A DNA stretch of 64,000 nucleotides from an uncultured Flavobacteriales bacterium (lineage in GTDB: Bacteria > Bacteroidota > Bacteroidia > Flavobacteriales > CAJXXR01). The position numbers were made by a program, and so were the translations under genes. Shown here in pieces: positions 17,320 through 26,087 of the stretch (positions are counted from its first letter, which is position 1; every line of letters starts with the position of its first letter). The notes under the pieces are model-generated. The model was not told where the DNA came from. It did not search any database and saw nothing but the letters and a program-made list of their open reading frames with translations. The stretch is from contig CAJXXR010000011.1 of NCBI GenBank assembly GCA_913063375.1, forward strand, positions 1 to 64,000. The letters run 5' to 3'.

Positions 17320-19728
17320 ATGAACGAATATAACATCAAACACCTGCTGTTTTCCTTTTTTATTTTTAGTTCTATTGCTTTTTCTCAAACTCCCTTACCT
17401 TGTGGAAATTCAAATGGATCAAATAATATAACTAGTCAGAATTTATCTGCTCCTAATCCTTTGATTAACACAAATGAATGTATCACTATTAAATTATTTT
17501 TTCACTTTGTAAGAGAGGATGACGGGACAATGGCACCTGGAGATCCTGAAATACCCTCCATTGTGAACTATATTGATGACAGGTTAAATGAATTGCATCA
17601 GGCTTATCCATCAAACATTTCTTTTATAGATATTGGGTATGATTATATTGATAATTCTAACTTTAATTCCAACTTTGATGAAAATGGCCAGGGTAGTCCT
17701 TCGTATGTGGCTGCTGAACTGTTCGCAACGTATGCCAATTCACCGAATGCAATTGATGTTTTTTATGTAAGTGATGTAACATACACATATCAAAATCAAA
17801 TGGGAGAAGATAAAATAGCAGAATTAGGAGGGGTTGCATCAGGAATTCAATCACTAGCTTGCGCAGCTTCTTATTCTCAAACCGCCTTTAGACCAAACAT
17901 TATACGGCATGAAATAGGACATTGTTTAAATCTATTTCACACATGGCATGGACAACCCAATTCTGGTGGTGGAATTCCAGAAGATCCTAATAATTGTGAA
18001 AATACAGGTGACTATATTTGTGACACACCAGTAGATGAAGGTTTGTATGGTATAAATTCTAATAACACTTTCACCAATTATGTTGATGTAAATTGCAACT
18101 ATACTGGACCTCAATCACCACCTCCTGCAACCGATAACGTCATGTCATATATAATTGGGCTTACTCAAATGCAAAATTGCCTTACTAACCTAACACAAGG
18201 TCAAATAGATAGGATATTTCATCCAGACAATTTAACTTTCCTAAGTAGTGTATACTCAAACAATTTCGATTTAGCAATGAAAGATAATGATGCTGATTAT
18301 TTTTCAGAGCCAAACTATACAACCAGTGACTATGATAATAGTCCAGATCTATGGGTAAGACGTTCAAATTTGGGGAATCAGGAATTACATCAAAATCCTA
18401 TTGTAGACCATCCCTTTTACGGTAACCCAACTGTGAAAATTAGAATAACTAATGACGGCTGTGCACCAAACACTGGAAATGAAGCGGTTTCAGTGTTTTG
18501 GACCAATGCAAGTTCTTGGACTGGATGGCCAGACAGCTGGAATGGTCCTAATCCATCGATAGGAGCTGAAATAGGAACGATCAATATCCCTATAATTCAA
18601 CCCGGAGAAACTCAAATTCTATCCATGACCTGGCCTCTCTCTAATATGCCGCATGTACCATCTGGATCTCAAATAAACAGTTGTTTACTTGCCCGGATTG
18701 AAGGTGGGATAATTGATCCTATAGCCGAATATGAGGGAATCTATACCCATAATTTATGGATAAGAAATAATAATGTTGTTCTTAGAAATCTAACTATTAT
18801 TGATTACAGTGATATGGCTGTAGATTCAGGAGGTGAGGATGGATTTATTTTGGCTTTTGATATCTACAACTTAATGGAAGAGTCTTCCGGGTTTGATTTT
18901 GATATTGTAACAGACCAAACCTTGCTAAACGAAGCTGAAGTTTATTTTGAATTACCTCAAAAAATATTTAGTCAATGGCTTAATTCCGGTGGAAGTCCTG
19001 GTGCAATTAGTCATCCTAGAATAGGAAATGCTATCCTCATACAAAATCCTAATGTAACGCTCTTTGGCATATCTCTTGAGGCTAAGGAAAGATTATCTGT
19101 GAAACCAGGAATAAACTTTTTGAGGTCTGAAGTTATTAACGATAATTTCACTTTACGATTTTCACAAAGACATAAAGGGAATCCAGAAATTTTGGGCTCT
19201 GAGCATTATGAAATAAGAAGAGTTGAAAGAGAGATGTTTGAAGCTAAATCAGGCGAAAACATTACTGTTCTACAAGGAGAAAGTATAGACTTATTAGCAG
19301 AAGATATCGGAGAAAACGCAACATATAACTGGTACGACTCAAATGGAAATCTACTATTTACGGGTCAAAATATAACGCTAACAGCTGAACAAACTGAACA
19401 ATTGAAGTTGGAAGTAATAACGGATAACGATAAATATATAGATTATGACCAAAAATCAATTTTGGTAACATCTGGAATTATTCGTAGCATAACTCCTCAG
19501 CCAATTACCAATCAAGCAGATATAGTTGTTGAGCTTTCTGAAAACACGAGTAACGCAACCTTAATGATATTCAGCTCAGTTAATCAGCCTATTGATAATT
19601 TTTTTATCACAAATACAGGTGAATCTTCACTGAATATTGATTTTTCTGGATATAATTCCGGATCATATCAGGCAATTTTAGTCATCGATGGTATAATAGT
19701 TGACTTACAACCATTTATTAAACAATAA
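17320..19728 (+). CDS. M43-family (pappalysin-like) metalloprotease with T9SS sorting domain
   Basis: The 802-residue secreted zinc protease has a signal peptide (1-23, ending AFSQT). The catalytic domain (about 40-320) contains RHEIGHCLNLFHTWH, matching the metzincin HExxHxxxxxH zinc site near 195. The Met-turn is NVMSYI near 270. Disulfide-prone cysteines (NNCENTGDYICDTP) are typical of M43B. A beta-rich middle follows, then a PKD/Ig-like NWYDSNGNLLFTG module and a sorting domain starting IRSITPQPITNQ. It is paralogous to the protease at 20653. It should be exported by T9SS and digest extracellular proteins. A small lipoprotein gene follows 16 bp later. Confidence 0.9.
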   Translation: MNEYNIKHLLFSFFIFSSIAFSQTPLPCGNSNGSNNITSQNLSAPNPLINTNECITIKLFFHFVREDDGTMAPGDPEIPSIVNYIDDRLNELHQAYPSNISFIDIGYDYIDNSNFNSNFDENGQGSPSYVAAELFATYANSPNAIDVFYVSDVTYTYQNQMGEDKIAELGGVASGIQSLACAASYSQTAFRPNIIRHEIGHCLNLFHTWHGQPNSGGGIPEDPNNCENTGDYICDTPVDEGLYGINSNNTFTNYVDVNCNYTGPQSPPPATDNVMSYIIGLTQMQNCLTNLTQGQIDRIFHPDNLTFLSSVYSNNFDLAMKDNDADYFSEPNYTTSDYDNSPDLWVRRSNLGNQELHQNPIVDHPFYGNPTVKIRITNDGCAPNTGNEAVSVFWTNASSWTGWPDSWNGPNPSIGAEIGTINIPIIQPGETQILSMTWPLSNMPHVPSGSQINSCLLARIEGGIIDPIAEYEGIYTHNLWIRNNNVVLRNLTIIDYSDMAVDSGGEDGFILAFDIYNLMEESSGFDFDIVTDQTLLNEAEVYFELPQKIFSQWLNSGGSPGAISHPRIGNAILIQNPNVTLFGISLEAKERLSVKPGINFLRSEVINDNFTLRFSQRHKGNPEILGSEHYEIRRVEREMFEAKSGENITVLQGESIDLLAEDIGENATYNWYDSNGNLLFTGQNITLTAEQTEQLKLEVITDNDKYIDYDQKSILVTSGIIRSITPQPITNQADIVVELSENTSNATLMIFSSVNQPIDNFFITNTGESSLNIDFSGYNSGSYQAILVIDGIIVDLQPFIKQ

Positions 19729-19744
19729 TAAACTCCGAATAATC

Positions 19745-20170
19745 ATGAAAATTTCAAATATTATTCTTCTAATGTTGTCTTTTGCTCTTTTTGCTTCATG
19801 CGAAAATGAAAGCGACAGTATTGATGAAAATAACTCTTTTACAGGAGAATGGACACTAGTAAGAAGACAATGGTGGTTTCCCGCTGGAGAAATAGAAGAT
19901 GTTGAGATTATTAAACAAGTAAGCCTTGAGATATTATCGGATAGTACAGTGGAATATTCAGATTCTTTACTAGATCGTGATTGGCACGGACAAATAATCA
20001 ATGAATCAGGTGATTTTCGAATTGAGTTCGATGATTTTAGTGAATATTACTATTCTATTACTGACGAATTTTTAGCTGACGATACTCTTAGGTCCCACCA
20101 CTATTTTCCAATTGCTTATGGAGAATCTATAATTTATCTTGATACTTATATAAGAAGTACCAACAATTAA
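19745..20170 (+). CDS. Small lipoprotein paired with the cassette 2 protease
   Basis: The 141-residue protein begins MKISNIILLMLSFALFASC, a clear lipobox, so it should be anchored to the inner or outer membrane from Cys19. The rest (SFTGEWTLVRRQWW onward) is beta-rich and resembles lipocalin-like domains of Bacteroidota lipoproteins. The reading frame is open from a TTG further upstream, but the ATG at 19745 gives a proper signal sequence and lies just after the protease stop. The partner in cassette 3 (22994-23431) has the same size and position. Whether it protects the cell from the protease or helps export is not shown. Confidence 0.8.
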   Translation: MKISNIILLMLSFALFASCENESDSIDENNSFTGEWTLVRRQWWFPAGEIEDVEIIKQVSLEILSDSTVEYSDSLLDRDWHGQIINESGDFRIEFDDFSEYYYSITDEFLADDTLRSHHYFPIAYGESIIYLDTYIRSTNN

Positions 20171-20226
20171 ATATTAGTACTTACTAATCTGAAAAAATGA
20201 TTAATCAGATTTTAAGAACTTTTCTC

Positions 20227-20264
20227 AAAGGTCAGCTCTTTTAGAGCTGACCTTTTTTTTTTTA
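20227..20264 (+). terminator. Rho-independent terminator ending the cassette 2 operon
   Basis: Perfect 12-bp stem AAAGGTCAGCTC/GAGCTGACCTTT, loop TTTTA, more than eight T. Confidence 0.95.
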
Positions 20265-20393
20265 AATTAAGATTCTATTTTTTTTCTATAAATAGTATAC
20301 TGTCCCCATCACTATTCCCGGCTACCGTCAGGTTGAAACTTCTGCTTCAACTCAAAAAGCAACAAATCCAGAATTTATCTATATTTGAACCAT

Positions 20394-20584
20394 ACAAACG
20401 AACACGGAAACGCATACGTTTTTTATCATTTTAGACCTTAAAACCGTCTGAAAGCACTGATAATAGGCTACCAAAAATAGGCTACTGGACTTAAAATCCT
20501 GTGGGCAGTAATGTCCGTGCGGGTTCGATTCCCGCCTTAGGTACTAAAGCTTTCTCAAGAAATTGAGAAAGCTTTTTTTATGGG
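20394..20584 (+). repeat. Array repeat R2 with intact 57-nt tRNA-Leu 3' segment
   Basis: Same architecture as R1: arm motif, AGAC/GTCT hairpin, AATAGGCTAC pair, and tRNA-Leu segment 20487-20543 identical to 11396-11452. The terminator has a perfect 12-bp stem (AAGCTTTCTCAA/TTGAGAAAGCTT) with loop GAAA, then a T-run and ATG. The terminator stem differs in sequence from R1 but keeps its pairing. It occupies most of the 482-bp gap 20171-20652, together with the terminator at 20227. Confidence 0.92.
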
Positions 20585-20652
20585 GTTTTTTGTTTAGTAA
20601 TTGATATTAAAAAATTAATGTATATTCATTCCTTAATTAAAAATAAATAATA

Positions 20653-22983
20653 ATGAAAAAACTAAATATTCTTCTATGCTTCTTGGTTTATCTCCTTATT
20701 AGTCAAAAAACATCTGCTCAAACTTGTGCAACACTGGCCCCGGCAACTCCTTTAGCTTACGATGTTCCGGCGCAACAAAGCGCAATAATGCCATCTTGTT
20801 ATACGGTAAAACTGTATTTCCATTTTGTTCGAAATACTGATGGATCTGGGGGCCTAGATGCACAGACCACTATTGATCAAATATTAGTAAACCTTAATAA
20901 TGATTTCAACCCTGTAAATATATCCTTTGAAAGTGCTGGGGATCAATACATAGATGATAGTGATTTTATGAATAACTACGCTAATCCTGGAAACAATTCT
21001 GATTATACTACTAATAAGCTGGATGATATTTATCATGTCTCAAACGCAATAAATATCTATATGTTGGAACATATAACATGGTATAATCCTGAATCACAAA
21101 TACTATATATGATAGGAATAACAGGAATATCCATTGATTATATCCCTTCTACATCTTTGGCAGTTGCATACACACATATACTCTCTAGTACAATGTCTCA
21201 TGAAATTGGACATGGTCTTAACTTATATCATACGCATGGATTTTTCCCTTCGCCAGGTAACTGTAATGAACTCATTGACGGATCAAATTGCGAAACTTGT
21301 GGTGATTTGGTATGTGACACTCCCGCGGACCCAATGTTAAATTGTTTAAGTAATCCTACCGTATCATATCCTGATTGTGAGTACACTGGCGGCGGCGGAT
21401 ATAATCCGGATGCTGAAAATATCATGTCCTACTCTTGTACTGATTGCAGAATTCATTTTACCGACGGCCAAGGAGTTCGCATGTTCGATGGGATACAAAA
21501 TTATACCCTATTACAGGACATTATTGTAATCGAAGACTATGATTTAGCGATGAAAGATCGCCCAGAAGATACTTACGAAGAACCTGGATATATTTGGGGT
21601 TGGTATTATGATAATAGTCCTGATATATGGGTGAGAAACAGCAATGATGGTTTCGTCAATCAAGTACACGAAAACCCTTTATATGATCCATCTAATACAC
21701 CATACGTTTATGTACGTATTAAAAATGCCAACAGTTGTATTGAATCTACAGGGAATGAAATTTTGAATTTGTATTGGACTAAAGCATCGACATCATCTTC
21801 ATGGCCTAATAATTGGGATGGCTTTGATCCAGACTTAGGGAATTTAATTGGAAGTCAGACTATTAATATATTACAAGGAGATGAAGAAACTATTTTAGAG
21901 TTTCCATGGGACAATTCAAATATGCCTGACTTTGAAGGAACTAACATCAATGCATGTTTACTTGCTCGCATCACAAATTCAAGTGTAGACCCCATTAATG
22001 AATATCCGGGTGAACTCCATTGGGAGGTTTTTTATAACAACAATATTGCTATGAAAAATTTAACTATTTATCAATTTACATTTATTGGTCCTGTTGGAGC
22101 GGCAGCTGAAATAATTTTAAGAAATAGTGATAACGCAGAAGTTATCACTCGTATTGATTTTGATTTAGATCCAATATTGCTAAATGAGGCTGAAGTATCG
22201 GTGAAATTAACCCCTGAACTATACGATATGTGGATAAATAGTGGGGCAAATGGTATAGATATTAAAAACCATAGAACTGATCCATATTCTATTACTCTAA
22301 CCTCGATTAATGCCGAGATATCGGGTATACCCCTTCCAGCAAACAGCAGTTATACTTTGGAGCCTTATATCAATTTCTTGACACAATATGTGGAAGAATC
22401 GCAATATCTTTTTCATATAGCTCAATACAATGAGGGAAGTAATTTACTTTTGGGAGCAGAGCATTTTCAAGTAAATCGGAGTGATAGAGAGTATTTTGAA
22501 GCTACGTCAAGTTCTTCACAAATGGTTATGCCTGGAGCAAGTGTTAATTTGATGGCAGAAGAAATAAATGAGGATGCTACTTATAATTGGTATGACATGG
22601 AAGGAAATTTAGTTTGTACAGGAACTGAGTTTACACTATATCCAGAAGTGTCAGAGGAATATGAATTAGAGGTTATTGCAACTCAAGATGGATATAAGGA
22701 TTATAGCACAACATCTGTTATTGTAGTTAGTGGAGATATTCAATCCATATCTCCAAATCCTGCAAATGTATCTACTGTTATACAATATTCCTTATCTGAA
22801 AACGCAACTTCAGCACACCTAATGATAACAAATAGCTCAAGTCAACTGGTTAACAACCATATTTTAAATAACTTAGTTACAGAGATAAGTATTAACACAT
22901 CTGAATTCAATACTGGAAATTACCAGGTATCACTTATTGTTGATGGTCAGATATCCGATTCAAAGATCTTAATAGTTGAATAA
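20653..22983 (+). CDS. M43-family metalloprotease with T9SS sorting domain (cassette 3)
   Basis: The 776-residue paralogue of the 17320 protease has a signal peptide 1-22 (ending TSAQT). The zinc site is SHEIGHGLNLYHTH near 185 and the Met-turn is NIMSYS near 258. The CNELIDGSNCETCGDLVCD cysteine cluster lies between them. The middle and end align clearly with the cassette 2 protease (NWYDMEGNLVCTG; sorting domain from IQSISPNPANVSTV). The two proteins have diverged over much of their length, so this is not a recent tandem duplication. It is followed 10 bp downstream by a lipoprotein gene. It is presumably secreted by T9SS and acts on extracellular protein. Confidence 0.9.
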   Translation: MKKLNILLCFLVYLLISQKTSAQTCATLAPATPLAYDVPAQQSAIMPSCYTVKLYFHFVRNTDGSGGLDAQTTIDQILVNLNNDFNPVNISFESAGDQYIDDSDFMNNYANPGNNSDYTTNKLDDIYHVSNAINIYMLEHITWYNPESQILYMIGITGISIDYIPSTSLAVAYTHILSSTMSHEIGHGLNLYHTHGFFPSPGNCNELIDGSNCETCGDLVCDTPADPMLNCLSNPTVSYPDCEYTGGGGYNPDAENIMSYSCTDCRIHFTDGQGVRMFDGIQNYTLLQDIIVIEDYDLAMKDRPEDTYEEPGYIWGWYYDNSPDIWVRNSNDGFVNQVHENPLYDPSNTPYVYVRIKNANSCIESTGNEILNLYWTKASTSSSWPNNWDGFDPDLGNLIGSQTINILQGDEETILEFPWDNSNMPDFEGTNINACLLARITNSSVDPINEYPGELHWEVFYNNNIAMKNLTIYQFTFIGPVGAAAEIILRNSDNAEVITRIDFDLDPILLNEAEVSVKLTPELYDMWINSGANGIDIKNHRTDPYSITLTSINAEISGIPLPANSSYTLEPYINFLTQYVEESQYLFHIAQYNEGSNLLLGAEHFQVNRSDREYFEATSSSSQMVMPGASVNLMAEEINEDATYNWYDMEGNLVCTGTEFTLYPEVSEEYELEVIATQDGYKDYSTTSVIVVSGDIQSISPNPANVSTVIQYSLSENATSAHLMITNSSSQLVNNHILNNLVTEISINTSEFNTGNYQVSLIVDGQISDSKILIVE

Positions 22984-22993
22984 CGTATTTATT

Positions 22994-23431
22994 ATGAAAA
23001 AAATATTAGCACTTATTGGAATCGTTTTCTTTATTACTTCGTGTGATAGTGATTCATCTATCCAAACAGAAGAAGATATGCTAAGTAGTACTTGGAAACC
23101 TATTGGTTCAGGTGGTTTTTGGATTTTGGGAGGAATCCCATTAGATGTTGATAATATCGATTATTCACCATTTGTAGATACTAATAGAAGGATGATATTC
23201 AATTCGGATGGAGAAGTCTATTTTTATTCCAATGTTACCGATTTAGACACTGTATTTAACTATGAAATTGTAGAAGGGTTTCGATTTTTATCAGAAAGTG
23301 AATTTCATATTATTATTGGTGATGAGTATCAGGTTTGGGATGTTATCCATTTATCTCAGGACGTGTTAGAAATTGCTGGCCCAGCCGATGATGGTTACGT
23401 ATTTACAAAGTATATAAACGTTAGTAACTAG
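22994..23431 (+). CDS. Small lipoprotein paired with the cassette 3 protease
   Basis: The 145-residue protein begins MKKILALIGIVFFITSC, a signal sequence with lipobox. The mature part (EDMLSSTWKPIGSGGFWILG, then a beta-rich region) has the look of a small lipocalin-like or DUF lipoprotein, but no family is certain. The ATG at 22994 is chosen over an upstream in-frame TTG because it gives a lipoprotein signal right after the protease stop. It matches the protease-then-lipoprotein order of cassette 2 although the sequences share little obvious identity. Confidence 0.75.
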   Translation: MKKILALIGIVFFITSCDSDSSIQTEEDMLSSTWKPIGSGGFWILGGIPLDVDNIDYSPFVDTNRRMIFNSDGEVYFYSNVTDLDTVFNYEIVEGFRFLSESEFHIIIGDEYQVWDVIHLSQDVLEIAGPADDGYVFTKYINVSN

Positions 23432-23472
23432 TCGTTAAAACCAAAGCCATACTTTCTCTATCTTTAATCTAA

Positions 23473-23659
23473 CACAAACGAACACGGAAACGCATACGTT
23501 TTTTATCAATTTCAGACAAAAAACAGCCTGAAAGCACTGATAATAGGCTACCATAAATAGGCAACTAGACTTAAAATCCTGTGGGCAGTAATGTCCGTGC
23601 GGGTTCGATTCCCGCTTTGGTACTAAAGCCTTCTCAAAATGAGAAGGCCTTTTTTCATG
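23473..23659 (+). repeat. Array repeat R3, slightly damaged tRNA-Leu segment
   Basis: Same order of parts as R1 and R2. The tRNA-derived part (23568-23622) ends CCCGCTTTGGTA instead of CCCGCCTTAGGTA, one base lost and one changed. The internal hairpin reads CAGAC/GCCTG. The terminator (GCCTTCTC/GAGAAGGC) and ATG are kept. The remainder of the 434-bp gap to 23865 holds a CACCAGTT/AACTGGTG hairpin at 23686-23704 and A/T-rich leader sequence. Confidence 0.88.
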
Positions 23660-23865
23660 GAGTTTGATTTTGGTATTATATTAATCACCAGTTGTAAACT
23701 GGTGGTTCAGAACAGTAATTTGAAGTCTCAAATTTCCATTTGTTCAAATCAAAAAAATCAGCCACTAAATCAACTTTCAATTTAAAATTCATTAATTTCA
23801 ACTCTTTAAAATCATATTAAAAGATAAATCTATTCTTGTCTTTCTTTCAATCCCAATTTGATAAA

Positions 23866-24369
23866 ATGAAACAAATACAGTTACTAATAATATTCATTAC
23901 ATTATTCGCCACTAATACCTTCGGACAAAATTGCTGGATGGTTAGCGGAACAAAAGACATAAAAACAGGTATTGAAACAAAGGGTGGAATAGTAAGTTCA
24001 AAAGACCACTATTCCTTACTTATTCAAAAAGAAATCGATCACGAAAATCACATAAAATATAATCTAATTTTAGTAGCAGCATCCAGAGTATACCTATCAG
24101 ACAGTCTCACAAATTCGAGTGGAAAAATCGAATTATTTCTAACAAATGGAGAAAAAATCATCTTAGAAGATGCTAACTGCAGCAACGGCGAGGGAGTATG
24201 GAGTGGTTCTGTAAATTTCACTGTTCGTATCTCAGAATCCACACTCAAAAAGGTGATTAATCACCCTATCCAAAAATTAAGGGCATTTAACCTACTAGAG
24301 ACTGAATTTTCGAAAGGCAAGCAAAAAAAACAACAAAAAATACTGAAATGTTTAACCTACGAACCTTGA
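23866..24369 (+). CDS. Small secreted protein of unknown function (cassette 4)
   Basis: The 167-residue protein has a signal peptide MKQIQLLIIFITLFATNTFGQ, with cleavage likely before NCWM. The mature part (TKDIKTGIETKGGIVSSKDH and following) has no domain I recognise. It looks like a single beta-rich periplasmic domain with a basic end (KGKQKKQQKILKCL). Only one pair of cysteines is obvious. The ATG at 23866 gives the signal peptide; the longer open frame upstream starts at a TTG without a ribosome-site context. It is the only gene between R3 and R4. Confidence 0.6.
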   Translation: MKQIQLLIIFITLFATNTFGQNCWMVSGTKDIKTGIETKGGIVSSKDHYSLLIQKEIDHENHIKYNLILVAASRVYLSDSLTNSSGKIELFLTNGEKIILEDANCSNGEGVWSGSVNFTVRISESTLKKVINHPIQKLRAFNLLETEFSKGKQKKQQKILKCLTYEP

Positions 24370-24433
24370 GGTTAGCGCACATTCTACCTCCCTCAGCTAC
24401 CGCGAGTTTATACACTTCGGTTCAACACAAATA

Positions 24434-24599
24434 GTAACGAACACGGAAACGCATACGTTTTTTATCATTTTCAGACATTAAAACAGCCTGAAAGCAATGA
24501 TAATAGGCTACCATAAAGTAGGCAGTAATGTCCGTGCGAGTTCGATTTTCGCTTTAGGTACTAAAGCATTCTCATGAAAATGGGGAAGCTATTTTTATG
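24434..24599 (+). repeat. Array repeat R4, internally deleted
   Basis: The 5' half (arm motif, CAGAC/GCCTG, AATAGGCTAC) is intact. A deletion of about 27 bp then removes the second direct repeat and the anticodon part. The remaining tRNA piece 24521-24560 has four or more changes (GAGTTCGATTTTCGCTTT), and the terminator stem is disrupted. It still ends in a T-run and ATG. It lies in the 353-bp gap 24370-24722, which otherwise holds the attC-like structure at 24655. Confidence 0.85.
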
Positions 24600-24654
24600 C
24601 GCTAATTTTCTATGATAGTGACTCTGAGGGGGTGTAATTCTTTTGTAATTAGTA

Positions 24655-24717
24655 CTAACGGTGTGTATGGCTCATGTCCCACATGGCATTTGCAATACAC
24701 AATGTTGTAAGCCGTTT
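24655..24717 (-). repeat. attC-like folded site beside the ydeI-like gene
   Basis: Nested inverted pairs are visible: AACGG/CCGTT (24657-24661 with 24712-24716), TGTGTAT/ATACACA (24662-24668 with 24695-24701) and CATGT/ACATG (24673-24677 with 24681-24685). The inner arm carries ATGTTGTAAGCC, whose complement stands on the other side of the gene at 25323-25334. The nested bulged stem at the 3' end of a single gene resembles integron attC sites, but the R core GTTAGTA departs from GTTRRRY. The assignment is tentative. Confidence 0.5.
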
Positions 24718-24722
24718 TTATG

Positions 24723-25298
24723 CTATCTAAATTGTTTTGGTTTCAAATTATTACTTGCATTTTCTGCGATTTCTAAGATTCTCTTTTGTCTTGTTTCTTT
24801 TCTTTTAGCAGAAACGACCCAGTACAATAAAATCTTTTTGACAGACTTACTTAGACTACCAAAGTATTCTATTGAGCCTTTGTAATTTGCAAATTCTTCT
24901 TTTAAATCTTCTGGAATTATAAGTGCTTCAACTCCATCCAAAATGGTCCAAGAACCATTTTCTTTTGCAATTTCAATGCTCTTATAACCTTCTTCTTCCA
25001 TAAGTCCTTGATCAATTAAGGTTTTCACTTTATCCTTATTTATCTTAGACCAATTACTTTTTGCTTTTCGTTTGCTGAAATACTGTTTGAATTTCTCACT
25101 GTCTATTGTCTTTTTGGTGCTATCAATCCAACCAAAACAAAGTGCTTCATCAACTGATTCACTCCAACTTAGATTATGATCCGGCGATTTTTTCTTATAA
25201 AAAATGAGCCAGACGGCATCCTTTTTATTATGGTTCAATTCGAGCCATTTTCTCCAATCTTTACTGTCATAAGGACAATAGTCTTCAATCTCTTTCAT
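24723..25298 (-). CDS. YdeI/OmpD-associated family protein
   Basis: The 191-residue cytoplasmic protein shows the family pattern: an N-terminal WRKWLELNHNKKDAVWLIFY, then SWSESVDEALCFGWIDSTKK, then FSKRKAKSNWSKINKDKV, and a helical basic C-terminus (GSLSKSVKKILLYW, then AKRKETRQKRILE). These proteins are called bacteriocin-protection or OmpD-associated, but the biochemical role is unsettled. The gene runs opposite to the other array cargo. It is bracketed by 12-bp inverted copies of ATGTTGTAAGCC, suggesting that it entered as its own cassette. The plus-strand frame overlapping it is not considered real. Confidence 0.85.
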   Translation of the reverse strand: MKEIEDYCPYDSKDWRKWLELNHNKKDAVWLIFYKKKSPDHNLSWSESVDEALCFGWIDSTKKTIDSEKFKQYFSKRKAKSNWSKINKDKVKTLIDQGLMEEEGYKSIEIAKENGSWTILDGVEALIIPEDLKEEFANYKGSIEYFGSLSKSVKKILLYWVVSAKRKETRQKRILEIAENASNNLKPKQFR

Positions 25299-25322
25299 AC
25301 GCTATCCTGGACTTTTTATAAT

Positions 25323-25364
25323 GGCTTACAACATGTAGATAAGTAACATCTGTTATTTATCTAC
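25323..25364. repeat. Inverted copy of the cassette border plus adjacent hairpin
   Basis: GGCTTACAACAT (25323-25334) is the exact inverse of 24702-24713. Directly next to it is a 13-bp stem (GTAGATAA... with ...TTATCTAC, one mismatch, loop ATCT, 25335-25364). There is no T-run, so it is not a terminator. Confidence 0.6.
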
Positions 25365-25589
25365 ATTCTATTCCAAATCTATGGATTCAATAGGACTTTT
25401 TATAATTCTAAAATTGTTAATTACAACGCTAGTGTATGTTTCAGTAGATAGGAATTTCTAGAACCATCTGAGTCCCGAATAGTTACAAGACTATAATTTC
25501 GCTATATTTGATATCAAAATAGATTTAAAAAAGTCCAGTCTGTAATACCTTCATTAAGCAGCCGTATCTATTTAAGATTATAACGAATT

Positions 25590-26087
25590 ATGACAGAAAA
25601 CCAGAAATTACTATGGTCTAAAATTCAAGATATCGAATTAGACGATATTGATTCCGACTTCAATTTCACAAACAGGCTGGCCAGAGAAAATGGATGGACT
25701 ACTGAATTTTCATTGAGAGCTATTGAAGAATACAAAAAATTCATTTTCCTAATCTGCATCTCTGAGCAGCTCTTAACGCCCTCTGATCAAGTCGATCAAG
25801 TATGGCATTTACACCTTCTTTATACGTATTCTTATTGGGTTGATATGTGTAAAGAAACTCTAAATAGGGACATCCACCATGGCCCAACTAAAGGGGGACA
25901 ACAGGAAAAGGATAAATACCAAAACTTTTATAGCGATACAAAAAAGTTGTATCAAGTAGTATTCAATGAAATCTGCCCAGAAGATATTTGGCCTTCAAGT
26001 GAAATTAGATTTGGGGAAATTAACTTCACGAGAGTCAATCGCCATAGAAATTGGATCTTTCCTAAAATAAAAATCAAAAAGCGTTAA
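25590..26087 (+). CDS. Glycine-rich-domain-protein-like (GRDP-type) protein
   Basis: The 165-residue cytoplasmic protein has the core seen in GRDP-like proteins: RAIEEYKKFIFLICISEQ, then TPSDQVDQVWHLHLLYTYSY, then a later HHGPTKGG. The conserved His/Trp/Asp in VDQVWHLHL could form a metal or ligand site. In Bacteroidota such proteins often stand next to a second protein with a Gly/Cys-rich tail, as here. The function is not established. The stop codon overlaps the next start (TAATG), indicating translational coupling. It lies between R4 and R5 and so counts as older array cargo. Confidence 0.7.
   Translation: MTENQKLLWSKIQDIELDDIDSDFNFTNRLARENGWTTEFSLRAIEEYKKFIFLICISEQLLTPSDQVDQVWHLHLLYTYSYWVDMCKETLNRDIHHGPTKGGQQEKDKYQNFYSDTKKLYQVVFNEICPEDIWPSSEIRFGEINFTRVNRHRNWIFPKIKIKKR

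Noticed and set aside
24661..24885. Plus-strand 74-codon frame overlapping the YdeI gene
   Set aside because: It starts in the folded attC-like region and runs antisense through a clearly recognisable YdeI protein.
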